This document shows, piece by piece, positions 31,436 to 41,070 of a stretch of 60,120 nt of DNA. The notes under the pieces were generated by a model. The model was not told the DNA's origin. It did no database searches and worked only from the letters and a program-made list of their open reading frames with translations. Every line of letters starts with the position of its first letter. Positions within the stretch are counted from its first letter, which is position 1. The translations under genes and the position numbers were made by a program. The stretch is from Akkermansia muciniphila (GTDB lineage: Bacteria > Verrucomicrobiota > Verrucomicrobiia > Limisphaerales > UBA9464), in contig CAMDJH010000005.1 of assembly GCA_945900455.1 (NCBI GenBank), positions 1 to 60,120 of the forward strand, read 5' to 3'.

Positions 31436-34327
31436 ATGTCTAAAGCGTCGTCTATTCTTGGTGCCTTGTTCCTCTGCATGGCCACGCACAGTGCTTTCGC
31501 ACAGTCCGGAGCTGCCCCCAATGCCGAAGAGGAGGCCGTGCGTCGTCAGGAGAAATCCGTCCTACTCCGCAAGACTCTCGAATCCGCCGACAGCGCCCGC
31601 AAGATCGGCGACCTACCCACTTCCGCCAAACTGTATGAGGATTCGTGGACTTTGGTGGAAAGCCTCGGTTCCGCCGCGGATGCCGAGCGTGCGGACACGG
31701 TGACTGGATTCACCAACGTGCGTCTTAGTCTCGCAGATCGAGCGGTGAAGGATGGACAATACAAAGAAGCCGACCTCCATATCGCCCGTGCACTAAAGGT
31801 GGACCCCAACAACCTGCGCGCACAAAAAATGAAGAGCGAGAATGACAAGAAGATGGCCGATTTGGTCGGGCAAACGCCAAGTGACGCCACGCAGGCGCTT
31901 GTTCCTGCTTTCCAGGAGAATGTGGTCAAATCCAGTACGATGGTGCAGGACGGCCGTCTGCTTCTGGAAATGGGCAAGCTCGATGAAGCCGAAAGCCGTT
32001 TGAAGGAAGCCGTAAAATTGAACCCTGAAAACTCAGGGGCCTACTACTACTTGAGCCTTGTCAAGGAGCGCCGCTTTAGTCGGGAACTAAAAAAGCGGGA
32101 ACAGGTTAGCAAAGACAAGTTGGTGGAGATCGAAAAGGCATGGAATCCTTCGAACACAGCAAAGCTCCTGCCGCAGCATTCGAACCCGTTTACCAGAACG
32201 AACCGGATCACCACCGGAAGTGGACGGCAGCTAATTCAGCACAAGCTCGACACGATTCATATCGATGATCTCAAATTTCCGGAATCTCTTAGTCTCGGTG
32301 AAGTGGTCAAGACTCTCGATGAACAGGCACGAAAACGTGATCCCGAAGGCAGAGGCATCAATTTCATCATTAGCTCTACGCTTGATCCGTTTACCCCGCA
32401 GGCGGCGACAACGGTCGATCCAGCCACCGGCCTGCCACAGGCCGCCCAGGCCGCCGAGGCTGTTGACCTTAATTCAATCAACATCCGCCTCTCAACGACG
32501 CTCCGAAATATACGTCTCACCGACGCGATCGACGCGATAATCAAGACCGCTGAGAAACCAATCAAAGTCTCAATCGAAGAATATGCGGTCATATTCACGC
32601 AGGCTCGGCCTGAACCGTTGCAGTTGTATACTCGACGATTTAGGGTCGATCCCAACACCTTCATGCAAGGTTTGGAAAGCGTTGTCGGTCAACCATTCGG
32701 TGACATCCAGGTCGGAGGGCAGGGCGGCGGCGGCGGCGGCGGTGGTGGTGGCGGCGGCGGCGGCAGTGGTGGCGGCCAAGGCGGAACCAGTATCTATAGC
32801 ATTCCCCGCGTTGAAGTATCGTCGCCGGTCTCGGGAGGTGGGGGATCAAGCGGCGGTGGTGGTGGTGGTAGTTCCGGTGGCGGTGGCGGTGGCGGTGGCG
32901 GTGGCTTCGGAATCGCCAACGTTTCACGCACAAACCTAATGGCCAATGTTCAGGTGCTCGTGCGCGACTTTTTCCGGGCTGCCGGCGTTGATTTTCCGCA
33001 AACTGTGGCGGCTGGACAAGGCGGCGGCGTTGGCGGTGGAGGGGGTGGGGCCGGCGGTGGTTTTGGCCTCGCGGCGCAGGGCGGCGATCCAGGTTCAAAT
33101 CAAAAGGCGCTCTTCTTCAATGATCGGACTGGAATTCTCTTCATCCGTGCCACTCTCTCCGATCTTGATATTATCGAACAGGCGATTCAGGCCCTCAATG
33201 TTGCTCCGCCTCAGGTTACCATCGAAACCAAGTTCGCCGAAGTTGTTCAAGCGGATAAAAAGGCTCTTGGATTCGATTGGTTCCTCGGGAACCTACTCTT
33301 CGGCGGAGGAGGTATAGTCGGTGCACAAGGTGGATCGGCCCCGACGATGGCAGGCAGGCCATCCAAGGCGAATCCCAGCGGTACTTTCCCGGGCTATCCG
33401 AGCTATCCTGACAACAACGGACCCTCCGCAACGCTCATTCCGACCACGCACATTCCAACGTCGCCCACGGATCAAAAAATCACCGGAGGAGTTCGCAATT
33501 CTGTCGCAACCACTCTTGGAGGCGATCTAACCCAGATCCCCGCCCTCGCCACGGTCACGGGGATCTTAACGGATCCACAGTTTCGCGTCGTCATCCGTGC
33601 CATCGAGCAACGAGATGGATCCGATTTGCTCTCCGCTCCAAAAGTAACCACACTCAGCGGACGTCAAGCTAAGATTCAGGTCGCTGACGTCCGAACCATT
33701 GTAACGGGCGTTGGCAACGGACAAGGTAACCAAAATGGTAACGGCGGATCGAGTGGTGGTGGTGGTGGTGGTGCTTCCAGTGGTGGTTCTGCCAATAATA
33801 TTTTCACCCCTGGGTCTGTGGCAATCACGTACTCGCTTCAGGCCATTCCGTTCGGCCCTGAAATGGACGTCATCCCTTATGTGTCCGCCGACGACGTCTC
33901 CATCCAAATGACCTTGATCCCAAGCTATACCGAATTCATCGGCTATGATGATCCGGGCGATTTCGTCCCTCAGGTTCAAGCGGTCGGTACTATCGCAGCG
34001 CAACCGCTCAAAGCGACATTGCCTCTGCCTCACTTTCGAGCGCGCTCTGTGACCACTTCCGCAATCGTTTGGGACGGACAAACGATCGTTCTCGGAGGTC
34101 TAATTGCTGAGGACGTTCGAAAATTGAAGGATAAAGTTCCGTTCTTGGGTGACATCCCGTTCCTGGGCCGCCTCTTCCGCAGCGAATCCAGCAGCACCGC
34201 GAAAAGGAACCTCATGATATTCGTTACGCCAACCATTGTGGATCCCGCCGGAAATCGGGTTCATGATCCAAACAATATGCCGTACGATCCTAATTCAGTC
34301 CCGTCCCAACCCACGGCCTCGCGCTAA
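31436..34327 (+). CDS. pilQ: Type IV pilus secretin, Amuc_1098 family (PilQ-type)
   Basis: A 963-residue outer-membrane secretin. Signal peptide (about 1-22, ending FAQ), then TPR-like helical repeats to about 240 (KEADLHIARALKVDPNN and GKLDEAESRLKEAVKLNPENS), N-domains, and the secretin core: AIEQRDGSDLLSAPKVTTLSGRQA, an IVWDGQTIVLGGLI strand and the signature VPFLGDIPFLGRLFR followed by NLMIFVTPTIV. Four Gly/Ser tracts interrupt the domains at about 429-448, 467-492, 525-543 and 769-785. ATG 31436 is four codons after a GTG at 31424; either is possible. Confidence 0.93.
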   Translation: MSKASSILGALFLCMATHSAFAQSGAAPNAEEEAVRRQEKSVLLRKTLESADSARKIGDLPTSAKLYEDSWTLVESLGSAADAERADTVTGFTNVRLSLADRAVKDGQYKEADLHIARALKVDPNNLRAQKMKSENDKKMADLVGQTPSDATQALVPAFQENVVKSSTMVQDGRLLLEMGKLDEAESRLKEAVKLNPENSGAYYYLSLVKERRFSRELKKREQVSKDKLVEIEKAWNPSNTAKLLPQHSNPFTRTNRITTGSGRQLIQHKLDTIHIDDLKFPESLSLGEVVKTLDEQARKRDPEGRGINFIISSTLDPFTPQAATTVDPATGLPQAAQAAEAVDLNSINIRLSTTLRNIRLTDAIDAIIKTAEKPIKVSIEEYAVIFTQARPEPLQLYTRRFRVDPNTFMQGLESVVGQPFGDIQVGGQGGGGGGGGGGGGGGSGGGQGGTSIYSIPRVEVSSPVSGGGGSSGGGGGGSSGGGGGGGGGGFGIANVSRTNLMANVQVLVRDFFRAAGVDFPQTVAAGQGGGVGGGGGGAGGGFGLAAQGGDPGSNQKALFFNDRTGILFIRATLSDLDIIEQAIQALNVAPPQVTIETKFAEVVQADKKALGFDWFLGNLLFGGGGIVGAQGGSAPTMAGRPSKANPSGTFPGYPSYPDNNGPSATLIPTTHIPTSPTDQKITGGVRNSVATTLGGDLTQIPALATVTGILTDPQFRVVIRAIEQRDGSDLLSAPKVTTLSGRQAKIQVADVRTIVTGVGNGQGNQNGNGGSSGGGGGGASSGGSANNIFTPGSVAITYSLQAIPFGPEMDVIPYVSADDVSIQMTLIPSYTEFIGYDDPGDFVPQVQAVGTIAAQPLKATLPLPHFRARSVTTSAIVWDGQTIVLGGLIAEDVRKLKDKVPFLGDIPFLGRLFRSESSSTAKRNLMIFVTPTIVDPAGNRVHDPNNMPYDPNSVPSQPTASR

Positions 34328-34340
34328 TCTCTAATTAGAG
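34327..34340. repeat. Perfect 14-base palindrome after the secretin gene
   Basis: TCTCTAATTAGAGA overlaps the last base of the secretin stop codon and is followed by 50 bases without further structure. It is a candidate protein-binding site or weak hairpin; there is no T-run. Confidence 0.55.
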
Positions 34341-34455
34341 AAATCTCCGGAACCCCCACTTGGCTTGCAAATTGCTCCAATCACACTCGTAAATGATAGC
34401 TACCCGGTCAGTGAGCGGACAGATCAAGCTCGGCAACTTGACGAATGACGTCTCC

Positions 34456-36360
34456 ATGAGCACCTCTTACGTGCAACGGATCAAGATTGGAAGCCGCTGG
34501 TCTGACTCGCTTCGAATGCTACTTCCCGGGGTTTTGGCCTCGTTCGTTGGCCTGGGATTGCTCGCTGACGCCCTTCAGCCCGTCGGATCGGATTTCCTTC
34601 TGACGGGACATCTGCCCGGCGATCAGTTGAATCCGGATGCTGCCGCCAATGGGAATGGCGGTTATCTGGTCTGGCAGGACAATGCAACCGATGCTCAGGG
34701 ATTGGGAATCAGCGCCCGGAAAATCTCCGCTCAACTGACCGGTATTCTGAGCTCGTTTCGAGTTAATTCTATCGGTGGGGGCGATCAGGAAAATCCAACG
34801 GTGGGTCTCTTGTCCCACGGTGGTGCAGTCTTTGCCTGGCAGGGGGGGCGTCAGGGCTTTCAGCGCGTTTTTGGAAAAACCTTGGCCGCGGATGGTACTT
34901 TTCAGACGGATGATGTCGCTTTAAGCCCCGAGTCTCAACTTAACGCTGTCGCGCCTTCGGTGGCGGGCTTGGCCGATGGTTCTGCGGTAATTTGCTGGTC
35001 CGCCACCGGCGGGGATGGAGATATGATGGGGGTTTTCGCAAGACTACTAGCCCCAAATGGCTCCCCGATCGGAGGCGTTCTACAAATCAACCAGACTACC
35101 CGCTACAATCAGCGAACCCCCCGCATCACGGCGCTTTCGGACGGTGGTTTTGCCGTTGCCTGGATTTCCGAACAACAGCGTGGCGTCGGAACGGTGGATG
35201 TATTCGGCCGAATCTATTCACCCTCCGGTGAAGCGAAAACCAGCGAGTTCCGAATCAATACGGCCAATCGCACCTGTGGGAATCCAGCGGTTTGCCGTTT
35301 GTCCGGCGGCGGTTTCCTCGCTGCTTGGTCGGAAGCAGATCTAAAATCATCCGATGGCAACTGGTCGCTCGTATCGCGGTCCTTTGACGCAGCGGGCACG
35401 GCTCAATCCGACACTCAATTCCTTGCCCAGGAACCCGGTCGGGACGCTATCGCGGTCCGTCTGGAATCGATCGGCAATTCAATTTCAGCATCTTGGTTTA
35501 TTGCCGCACCCAATACTCGTACCTGGGCCGTTCAAGTACGCTCGATATCTGCCGATGGGCGGTCGTTCGGAGAGACAATCACTTCCCTCAATACCGCCGT
35601 CGCCAGCTTCCAATCTCGCCCTCTCTTTATCGGTGATCCGAATGGCGCTGCGCTCCACGTTTGGCCCCGGTTTGAAGGGATCGACGCGGGCGTGGACTTA
35701 GTCGGACAGCGCTTCGCCCCGACGGCCCTGCCTCTCTCCGCCCCTGACCGTCCGCTCGTCAACGCGATTTCACCCAGTCGGCTCAGCGTTACTTGGCCCG
35801 AAATGGAAGGTCTGCCGATCGTCGGCTTCGAGATCAGTTTCGACGGTGGGCAATCGACACCCTGCACCACCAGCTACTGTCTTTCTCCGCTCTTCCTTCC
35901 AGGTACGACCCACAACGTTCGACTCGCCTACCGGTTGAGCGACGGGCGTGTATCCCCTCTTTCGGAAGCCACCGCGGCGACTACCTGGGGCGAAGACGCC
36001 AATGGGGATGGCCTCCCGGATGATTGGCAACGACTCTACTGGGGCGAGGATGACAGGGCATGGCCTTCTGTCAGTGCCGATTCGGACGGTGACGGCGCCG
36101 ATAATGCGACGGAATTCCGCACCGGAACGAGTCCCGTAGATCCCACTAGTGTTCTTCGCATGAGAATCGAATCGTCGTCCCTGAGCCCCCTGCTGACCTG
36201 GAACACCCAGCCCGGTTTTGTTTATACATTGGAGGTCAGCTCTGATCTCAAACAATGGCGGAAGACGGGTTCGCCAAGGTTTGCGCATGGATCCGTCGAT
36301 TCAGTACCCATTAACGGCGATCTCCTCCGCACCTTTTACCGGGTGACACGTCTTCGTTGA
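34456..36360 (+). CDS. Exported protein with calcium-type DxDGDG repeats, unknown function (pil operon)
   Basis: A 634-residue protein from ATG 34456 (ATG 34393 would add 21 residues; neither has a clear ribosome-binding site). A hydrophobic signal-like stretch (about 20-38) is followed by about 380 residues of repeated blades with GLxDGSAVICWSATGGDGD and ALSDGGFAVAWISE motifs, suggestive of a beta-propeller-like repeat. A fibronectin-III-like domain (about 435-510) and two thrombospondin-type-3-like calcium loops (DANGDGLPDDWQ and DSDGDGADN) follow. The end reads YTLEVSSDLKQW...TFYRV, shared with two other proteins here. It follows the secretin gene by 128 bases without a terminator; a role on the surface in connection with the secretin is inferred. 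Confidence 0.8.
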   Translation: MSTSYVQRIKIGSRWSDSLRMLLPGVLASFVGLGLLADALQPVGSDFLLTGHLPGDQLNPDAAANGNGGYLVWQDNATDAQGLGISARKISAQLTGILSSFRVNSIGGGDQENPTVGLLSHGGAVFAWQGGRQGFQRVFGKTLAADGTFQTDDVALSPESQLNAVAPSVAGLADGSAVICWSATGGDGDMMGVFARLLAPNGSPIGGVLQINQTTRYNQRTPRITALSDGGFAVAWISEQQRGVGTVDVFGRIYSPSGEAKTSEFRINTANRTCGNPAVCRLSGGGFLAAWSEADLKSSDGNWSLVSRSFDAAGTAQSDTQFLAQEPGRDAIAVRLESIGNSISASWFIAAPNTRTWAVQVRSISADGRSFGETITSLNTAVASFQSRPLFIGDPNGAALHVWPRFEGIDAGVDLVGQRFAPTALPLSAPDRPLVNAISPSRLSVTWPEMEGLPIVGFEISFDGGQSTPCTTSYCLSPLFLPGTTHNVRLAYRLSDGRVSPLSEATAATTWGEDANGDGLPDDWQRLYWGEDDRAWPSVSADSDGDGADNATEFRTGTSPVDPTSVLRMRIESSSLSPLLTWNTQPGFVYTLEVSSDLKQWRKTGSPRFAHGSVDSVPINGDLLRTFYRVTRLR

Positions 36361-36365
36361 AGCCT

Positions 36366-37970
36366 ATGATTCGTCTTTTTCCCATATTCGGGTTGGTGGC
36401 AGCACTCTTGGTCTCGGGTAGTCGCGTTTGCGGCTTCGCAGTCCTCGGTCAGCAGGAGGAGTGGATGGACGCCGAGCTTACGTACTTCACCGACGCCGAC
36501 CCCAATGGCATCATTGATATTGGCGGACCCAAGAATCTGGGCGATGAATACCGCTGGCACTCTGCGGTTTTCACGTACGCCCTCGACCTTGGCTTCGTGA
36601 ACTATTTCGGAAGCGACGGTATTCGGGCGGTCGACGCCGCCTTTCAGATTCTCAACAGTCTTCCCCCTGCGAGCCAGATGTCTGAACTGTTGTCAGAATT
36701 CCCAAACGACACTCGCCGATTCAATGGAACCGCATCTGCGTTGGGGGTTGCTGACCTGAAGACGTTTGTTCTTAGCTATGCCCTCTCATCGCTCGGTGTC
36801 GGAGCAGCCGAACGATGGGTCTATACTCTGCGCGACCGGTTTCTCCGCGATACGATTCCGTTCTACACGGTGATTCAACGAAATTTTGATCCCGTGACCT
36901 TGAATCCATCCCTGTATGTCAACGGTCAATTATACTCCTACAACGTGCAGCAGGTATCAATTAATCCGGACCGCTGGGATGCATCCGAACGGCCTGTCTT
37001 GCCCGGGATTCCGTCGTTCAGCACCGTTGCCAGTTTCATGAACGGTCATCAAGGATTGTCCGACGGCGTGTTTGTCACCGGGCTGACCCGCGAGGATGTC
37101 GGGGCGTGGCGCTATCTCTATTCCCCGTACAATTATAATTTCACTATTTTGCCCACCAATGTCGTTGCCTCCCCGGGGAAACTACCCACCAATCCTCAAA
37201 TAACAACCAATAGTCCGGGTGTTTTCATCGATCTTAATTCCCTGCTTTCGGTCGTTACATCTCCCTGGGATGTTCCCGGAAGCATCCTATTTTTTGGCGG
37301 CTCAAATAATACATCCGGATCCATTTCGAACCCGAATCTGAACGGTCCCGCATGGGGCCTTCCCGGAAACATCGCGTTCTTCACCAACGGAACCCCGGGG
37401 ACGGGGGGAGGTTCATCGGATGGAACTTCAATTCTTCCGAGCAGCGTCGATGGAAACGGCGGTAAAGTTCGCGGTGGGATCGATAAAATTGTGTTCGTTC
37501 GCGTGCCTTACGACTCGGTGGTGGGTGTGATCCCCGGAATTCCCAATGTCCGCTACCAAGATCGGTTTGTTGTAAATGGACAGGTTAGAACCCAAATTGT
37601 GCAGCGCATAATCAACGTTCCAGACTTACTCATTTCTGCGGCAGATGCTGGGACAAGAGACGGGGTTCCGATCCGATCCTTCATCAGTGGTGACACCTTC
37701 CGTTGGGACAATTACCTTCGGAATTATTATTCCACCAACACTCTTGTTTCTCCCCCTCTACTGGGCCTTGAATCGATCGTGGGCCCCGGAAGTGTGCAGA
37801 CGCCGATTTTCTTGACGATTAACAAACTTGGAGCGTTCAGAATTCAACGCGAAGGCCCGGGAGGAGGATCCTTGCCAGCGACTTGGGGGTGGTTTGATGG
37901 ATCAACCAATCCTCCAGTGGTCTTCCCGGTTGGCACCAGTCTTCGTGATCTGGAAATAACCGTTCCGTAA
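36366..37970 (+). CDS. Exported protein of unknown function (pil operon)
   Basis: A 534-residue protein with a signal peptide (about 1-24, MIRLFPIFGLVAALLVSG onward). I recognise no domain. It is rich in Asn, Gly, Ser, Tyr and Pro, with long strand-and-turn stretches (for example GSILFFGGSNNTSGSISNP and GNIAFFTNGTPGTGGG, two similar glycine-rich segments about 33 residues apart), the make-up of an extracellular structural protein. The start ATG 36366 lies only five bases after the stop of the previous gene (a TTG at 36357 overlaps that stop), so translation is very likely coupled. It is therefore probably made together with the two flanking exported proteins. Confidence 0.78.
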   Translation: MIRLFPIFGLVAALLVSGSRVCGFAVLGQQEEWMDAELTYFTDADPNGIIDIGGPKNLGDEYRWHSAVFTYALDLGFVNYFGSDGIRAVDAAFQILNSLPPASQMSELLSEFPNDTRRFNGTASALGVADLKTFVLSYALSSLGVGAAERWVYTLRDRFLRDTIPFYTVIQRNFDPVTLNPSLYVNGQLYSYNVQQVSINPDRWDASERPVLPGIPSFSTVASFMNGHQGLSDGVFVTGLTREDVGAWRYLYSPYNYNFTILPTNVVASPGKLPTNPQITTNSPGVFIDLNSLLSVVTSPWDVPGSILFFGGSNNTSGSISNPNLNGPAWGLPGNIAFFTNGTPGTGGGSSDGTSILPSSVDGNGGKVRGGIDKIVFVRVPYDSVVGVIPGIPNVRYQDRFVVNGQVRTQIVQRIINVPDLLISAADAGTRDGVPIRSFISGDTFRWDNYLRNYYSTNTLVSPPLLGLESIVGPGSVQTPIFLTINKLGAFRIQREGPGGGSLPATWGWFDGSTNPPVVFPVGTSLRDLEITVP

Positions 37971-38004
37971 AACCCATAGTGCTCACTTTGTGCTAGGAAG
38001 AACC

Positions 38005-41000
38005 ATGAAGTTTTCTGTAATTGGAACCGCGTTATTCCTGGCCGTGATGGCTTTGGACATGGCAGCCCAGTCCGTATATCTGAATACTCAGAATGCCACT
38101 GCCCCAGACCAGATCGATGCCACCATTTTCATTAACCGCGGTACGTTTACCGCCGATCGGACCCTGCTGCCTTATGACTTCCAAAACACGTTGGTGTTTA
38201 CGAACAAGGGATTGATGGACGGCGTTCTTTCGGGAGGCGGTGGGTTCGGATTTTTTGCAAGTGTGTTCGCGGGCTATCGCTTTGATTACACGGATAGCTT
38301 GGGTGTTCGGAGACCTTCCCAAATATTTTTCAACTCCGACGCTGGCAAAGTTGACCTCGGAACCGAGGTGGCGGACCTGACCCAGTTGGGGTCCTTTCCA
38401 ACCCTTGATATCCGGGCCACCAATATTGTCAGCCGCGGCGAGCTGTCGGCTAGTGCAATTGGTGTCATTCGACTGACGGGAGATCACGTCGATCTTCGTG
38501 AGGGACTCATCAATGTCAGACCGCTTTTATCCGGGTCTGCATCGTCATCGACCAATGATTTCAATCCGGATGTCGCCCTGCAGGATGTCGCGTGGGGAAT
38601 CGGTGAAGTGGGTGTAAAACTTTCCTCCTTCGTTACCATCACCACTAAGACAGCGCCGACCAAGCTGCCATTTCTTGCGAGTGCCCTCACACCACGGTAT
38701 ATCGAAACAAATGTTGCAGGGCGTGAATTTCGGGACATTATCGCCATCCCATCGACCCCGATTGACCCCGCACCGGCCCACTTCTTTATCAACAAACTGA
38801 GCGAATCCAATCAATTCGTCCAAGGGGTGATTTTGCGTATTACGGATCCGACGATCCAGTCCAAGGTCACGTTTCATAATGTTGAACTGCCGGACGATCC
38901 CTATGGCCGGGTACTGGTTGACGTTTTCACGACGGAGCGAAACGAAATTACGGGTGTCCTTGACGAGCGCCATCTATATATCTTGGACGATTTAGCGAAA
39001 GGTCTGACACCAGTCTTTCTAACGAACCTCAATACGCTGAACACTTTCCGACCCTCGAATTTTGATGTTCGCCGAAGCCGTCCTCCGGGTCTGGACAAAG
39101 GTTCCATTTCGAACGCCCCGGTAGTCCCTGTGGATCTATTCACGAAATATTTCAACAAGGCCTACCCGTCTGGGTTGGACTATACCAACAAGACGGTGAC
39201 GAATATTTATTCCGCGTATCATGTGAGGGTGTCGGACCCCACGGACTCTTCAACTGGCACGGGTTTTACCGATGCCAGCCTCGGGGCCCTTCAATATTCC
39301 GGTCGAGTTGAGATCGATGCCAATGTTCTTGATATGACTCACACCCGTATTCGCGCTGAGGGTGCCGTATCGATCAAGGCCAATCATTTGCTAAACCTGG
39401 ATAGTGCCTTCATTGATTCGCCAAGGCTTTATTATGACATCGGAACGACCAACGAGGTCCTGGATCTGAAGCCCCTCAGCAAAAAGCAAGTGACGCGGTT
39501 GGATGGGAATGTTCGGATGTTCTCAACCCAATGGACCAATTTCGTCGAAGTGACGATTACGAATCCCCCCGTTGCGGCGGCTGCCAGTGTTCCGCGGGGA
39601 GCAAAATTGGCGAGCAATGGAGAAGGAGAAGGGGGAGGGGGTACCACCGAAGGGACTACGGAAACCTTGCACTTCGAAACCGGCTTTCACGTGCTAGTCG
39701 TTGATATTGGCCTTACCGCACTTCAACCCGTCGACGTCAAGAGCCTGACGACGCATGCCAAGCACGTGACGATCCCGGACAATGTTGCGATCAGTGGGAG
39801 TCTTCTCATGGATGCAACCGACCTCACGATCGGGGGCGACTTCTCGGCGCCCGAATTCAGTTCCGTGACAAATTTTCCGAACCTCACCTTGCTTACTAAC
39901 AAGGGTTCTATTTTCACGGGTTCCAGGGATATTCACTTGGGGGACCAGGGATCCCCAAAGATGGAAGTAATCCAGAACTCCGGACAGATCATCGCGTCCG
40001 GTCAGTTTTACAAAACAGATCGTTTTGTGAACCGAGGTTTTATGACCAACAGTGGTCAGCAGGAGATCGGAATTGAGAGCAAGACCTTGATTATGGAGAA
40101 TGGAACGATGGGTTCCATGGGTGAGGTCATGCTCAAGACCGAGGATTTTGTGACGCTCGACAACACGCTGGTCTCCGGATCCTTCCTGACGATGGATATC
40201 AGTTCGAGCGTTACGGATACGGTCGCGCGGCGTGGTTCCACCATTTCAGCCGGCCGCGGTATTACCTTGGTTCGGAAGCCCCAGCGCGGTGATTTTATGG
40301 CGACAAGGGTCCAGCTCGCTCTGCCTGCGCTTTATCGATCGGCAACTCTGAATTGGGCGGGGAGTGACGTGGGAGTGAATGTAACGGGCTTTACCAATAA
40401 TGCTGCCGTCGGAATTCTATCGTTGCGGGGCGACACGGGCGCCCGGTTTGACGTTACCGGATCTTCCGGGCCGGGAGCGATCTACGTTGATTTGCTCGAT
40501 ATCGGCACGAACATGCTGAAGGAGCTTGATTCGTTCCTAAACATTGCGCCGAATTTTACCATCTACTACGCGGCGGCGACCAATGTATTGGCCGAAGTTC
40601 TCGACGGAAAGCTGGACGGACGGCTTCGTTGGGTGTCTGCGTATTTGGGACCCTACAGCACGGTCGAAGTTGCTCTTGAGAGTGGTGAAGTCGTGAAGGT
40701 CAACAAGGGCGTCGCAGAAAGTTTGAAGCTGGATTACGATGGGGACGGTATACCAAACGGATTGGATCCAAGCCCTTTCGAGCGACCCGTAGTGAAGATT
40801 GATTCCATCTCCGTGGTGAACAAGCCGCCCCGGACCGCCATTGTGGTTTGGACGGCAGCGCCAGTCTCCTCCTATATACTCGAGAGCATCAGCACGTTGA
40901 AGTCCACGAATTGGGTTACGGTGAAGTCGATCTTTAACCCCGCCACGGCGCCTGCTCCGCTCTCGGTCGAAGACGTGGTTCCCCCCTCCAGCACAGAGAA

Positions 41001-41031
41001 ATACTATCGATTGCGCTTGGTGCTTCCGTAA
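38005..41031 (+). CDS. Large exported beta-helix-like protein (pil operon)
   Basis: A 1008-residue protein with signal peptide (about 1-22, ending AAQS) and an AGGAAG five bases before the ATG. Much of it is made of short strands separated by Asn/Gly turns (TNKGSIFTGSRDIHLGDQG, NSGQIIASGQFYKTDRF, NRGFMTNSGQQEIGIESK), the pattern of a right-handed beta-solenoid as in filamentous-haemagglutinin-type adhesins. A Gly/Glu-rich linker lies near 540-550. A calcium loop DYDGDGIPNGLDP is at about 911-923, and the C-terminus reads YILESISTLKSTNW...KYYRL, the same ending as two other proteins here. It ends the long pil operon; a strong terminator follows. An adhesin or surface-fibre role is inferred. 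Confidence 0.8.
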   Translation: MKFSVIGTALFLAVMALDMAAQSVYLNTQNATAPDQIDATIFINRGTFTADRTLLPYDFQNTLVFTNKGLMDGVLSGGGGFGFFASVFAGYRFDYTDSLGVRRPSQIFFNSDAGKVDLGTEVADLTQLGSFPTLDIRATNIVSRGELSASAIGVIRLTGDHVDLREGLINVRPLLSGSASSSTNDFNPDVALQDVAWGIGEVGVKLSSFVTITTKTAPTKLPFLASALTPRYIETNVAGREFRDIIAIPSTPIDPAPAHFFINKLSESNQFVQGVILRITDPTIQSKVTFHNVELPDDPYGRVLVDVFTTERNEITGVLDERHLYILDDLAKGLTPVFLTNLNTLNTFRPSNFDVRRSRPPGLDKGSISNAPVVPVDLFTKYFNKAYPSGLDYTNKTVTNIYSAYHVRVSDPTDSSTGTGFTDASLGALQYSGRVEIDANVLDMTHTRIRAEGAVSIKANHLLNLDSAFIDSPRLYYDIGTTNEVLDLKPLSKKQVTRLDGNVRMFSTQWTNFVEVTITNPPVAAAASVPRGAKLASNGEGEGGGGTTEGTTETLHFETGFHVLVVDIGLTALQPVDVKSLTTHAKHVTIPDNVAISGSLLMDATDLTIGGDFSAPEFSSVTNFPNLTLLTNKGSIFTGSRDIHLGDQGSPKMEVIQNSGQIIASGQFYKTDRFVNRGFMTNSGQQEIGIESKTLIMENGTMGSMGEVMLKTEDFVTLDNTLVSGSFLTMDISSSVTDTVARRGSTISAGRGITLVRKPQRGDFMATRVQLALPALYRSATLNWAGSDVGVNVTGFTNNAAVGILSLRGDTGARFDVTGSSGPGAIYVDLLDIGTNMLKELDSFLNIAPNFTIYYAAATNVLAEVLDGKLDGRLRWVSAYLGPYSTVEVALESGEVVKVNKGVAESLKLDYDGDGIPNGLDPSPFERPVVKIDSISVVNKPPRTAIVVWTAAPVSSYILESISTLKSTNWVTVKSIFNPATAPAPLSVEDVVPPSSTEKYYRLRLVLP

Positions 41032-41070
41032 GGGTTGCCAGTCCAGTCGCGGATGGGATTTCTATTCACT

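Noticed and set aside
32700..33100. GGC/GGT-rich stretch as a possible frameshift or assembly fault
   Set aside because: The frame stays open through all four tracts and the secretin signature follows in the same frame, so the tracts are coding linkers.
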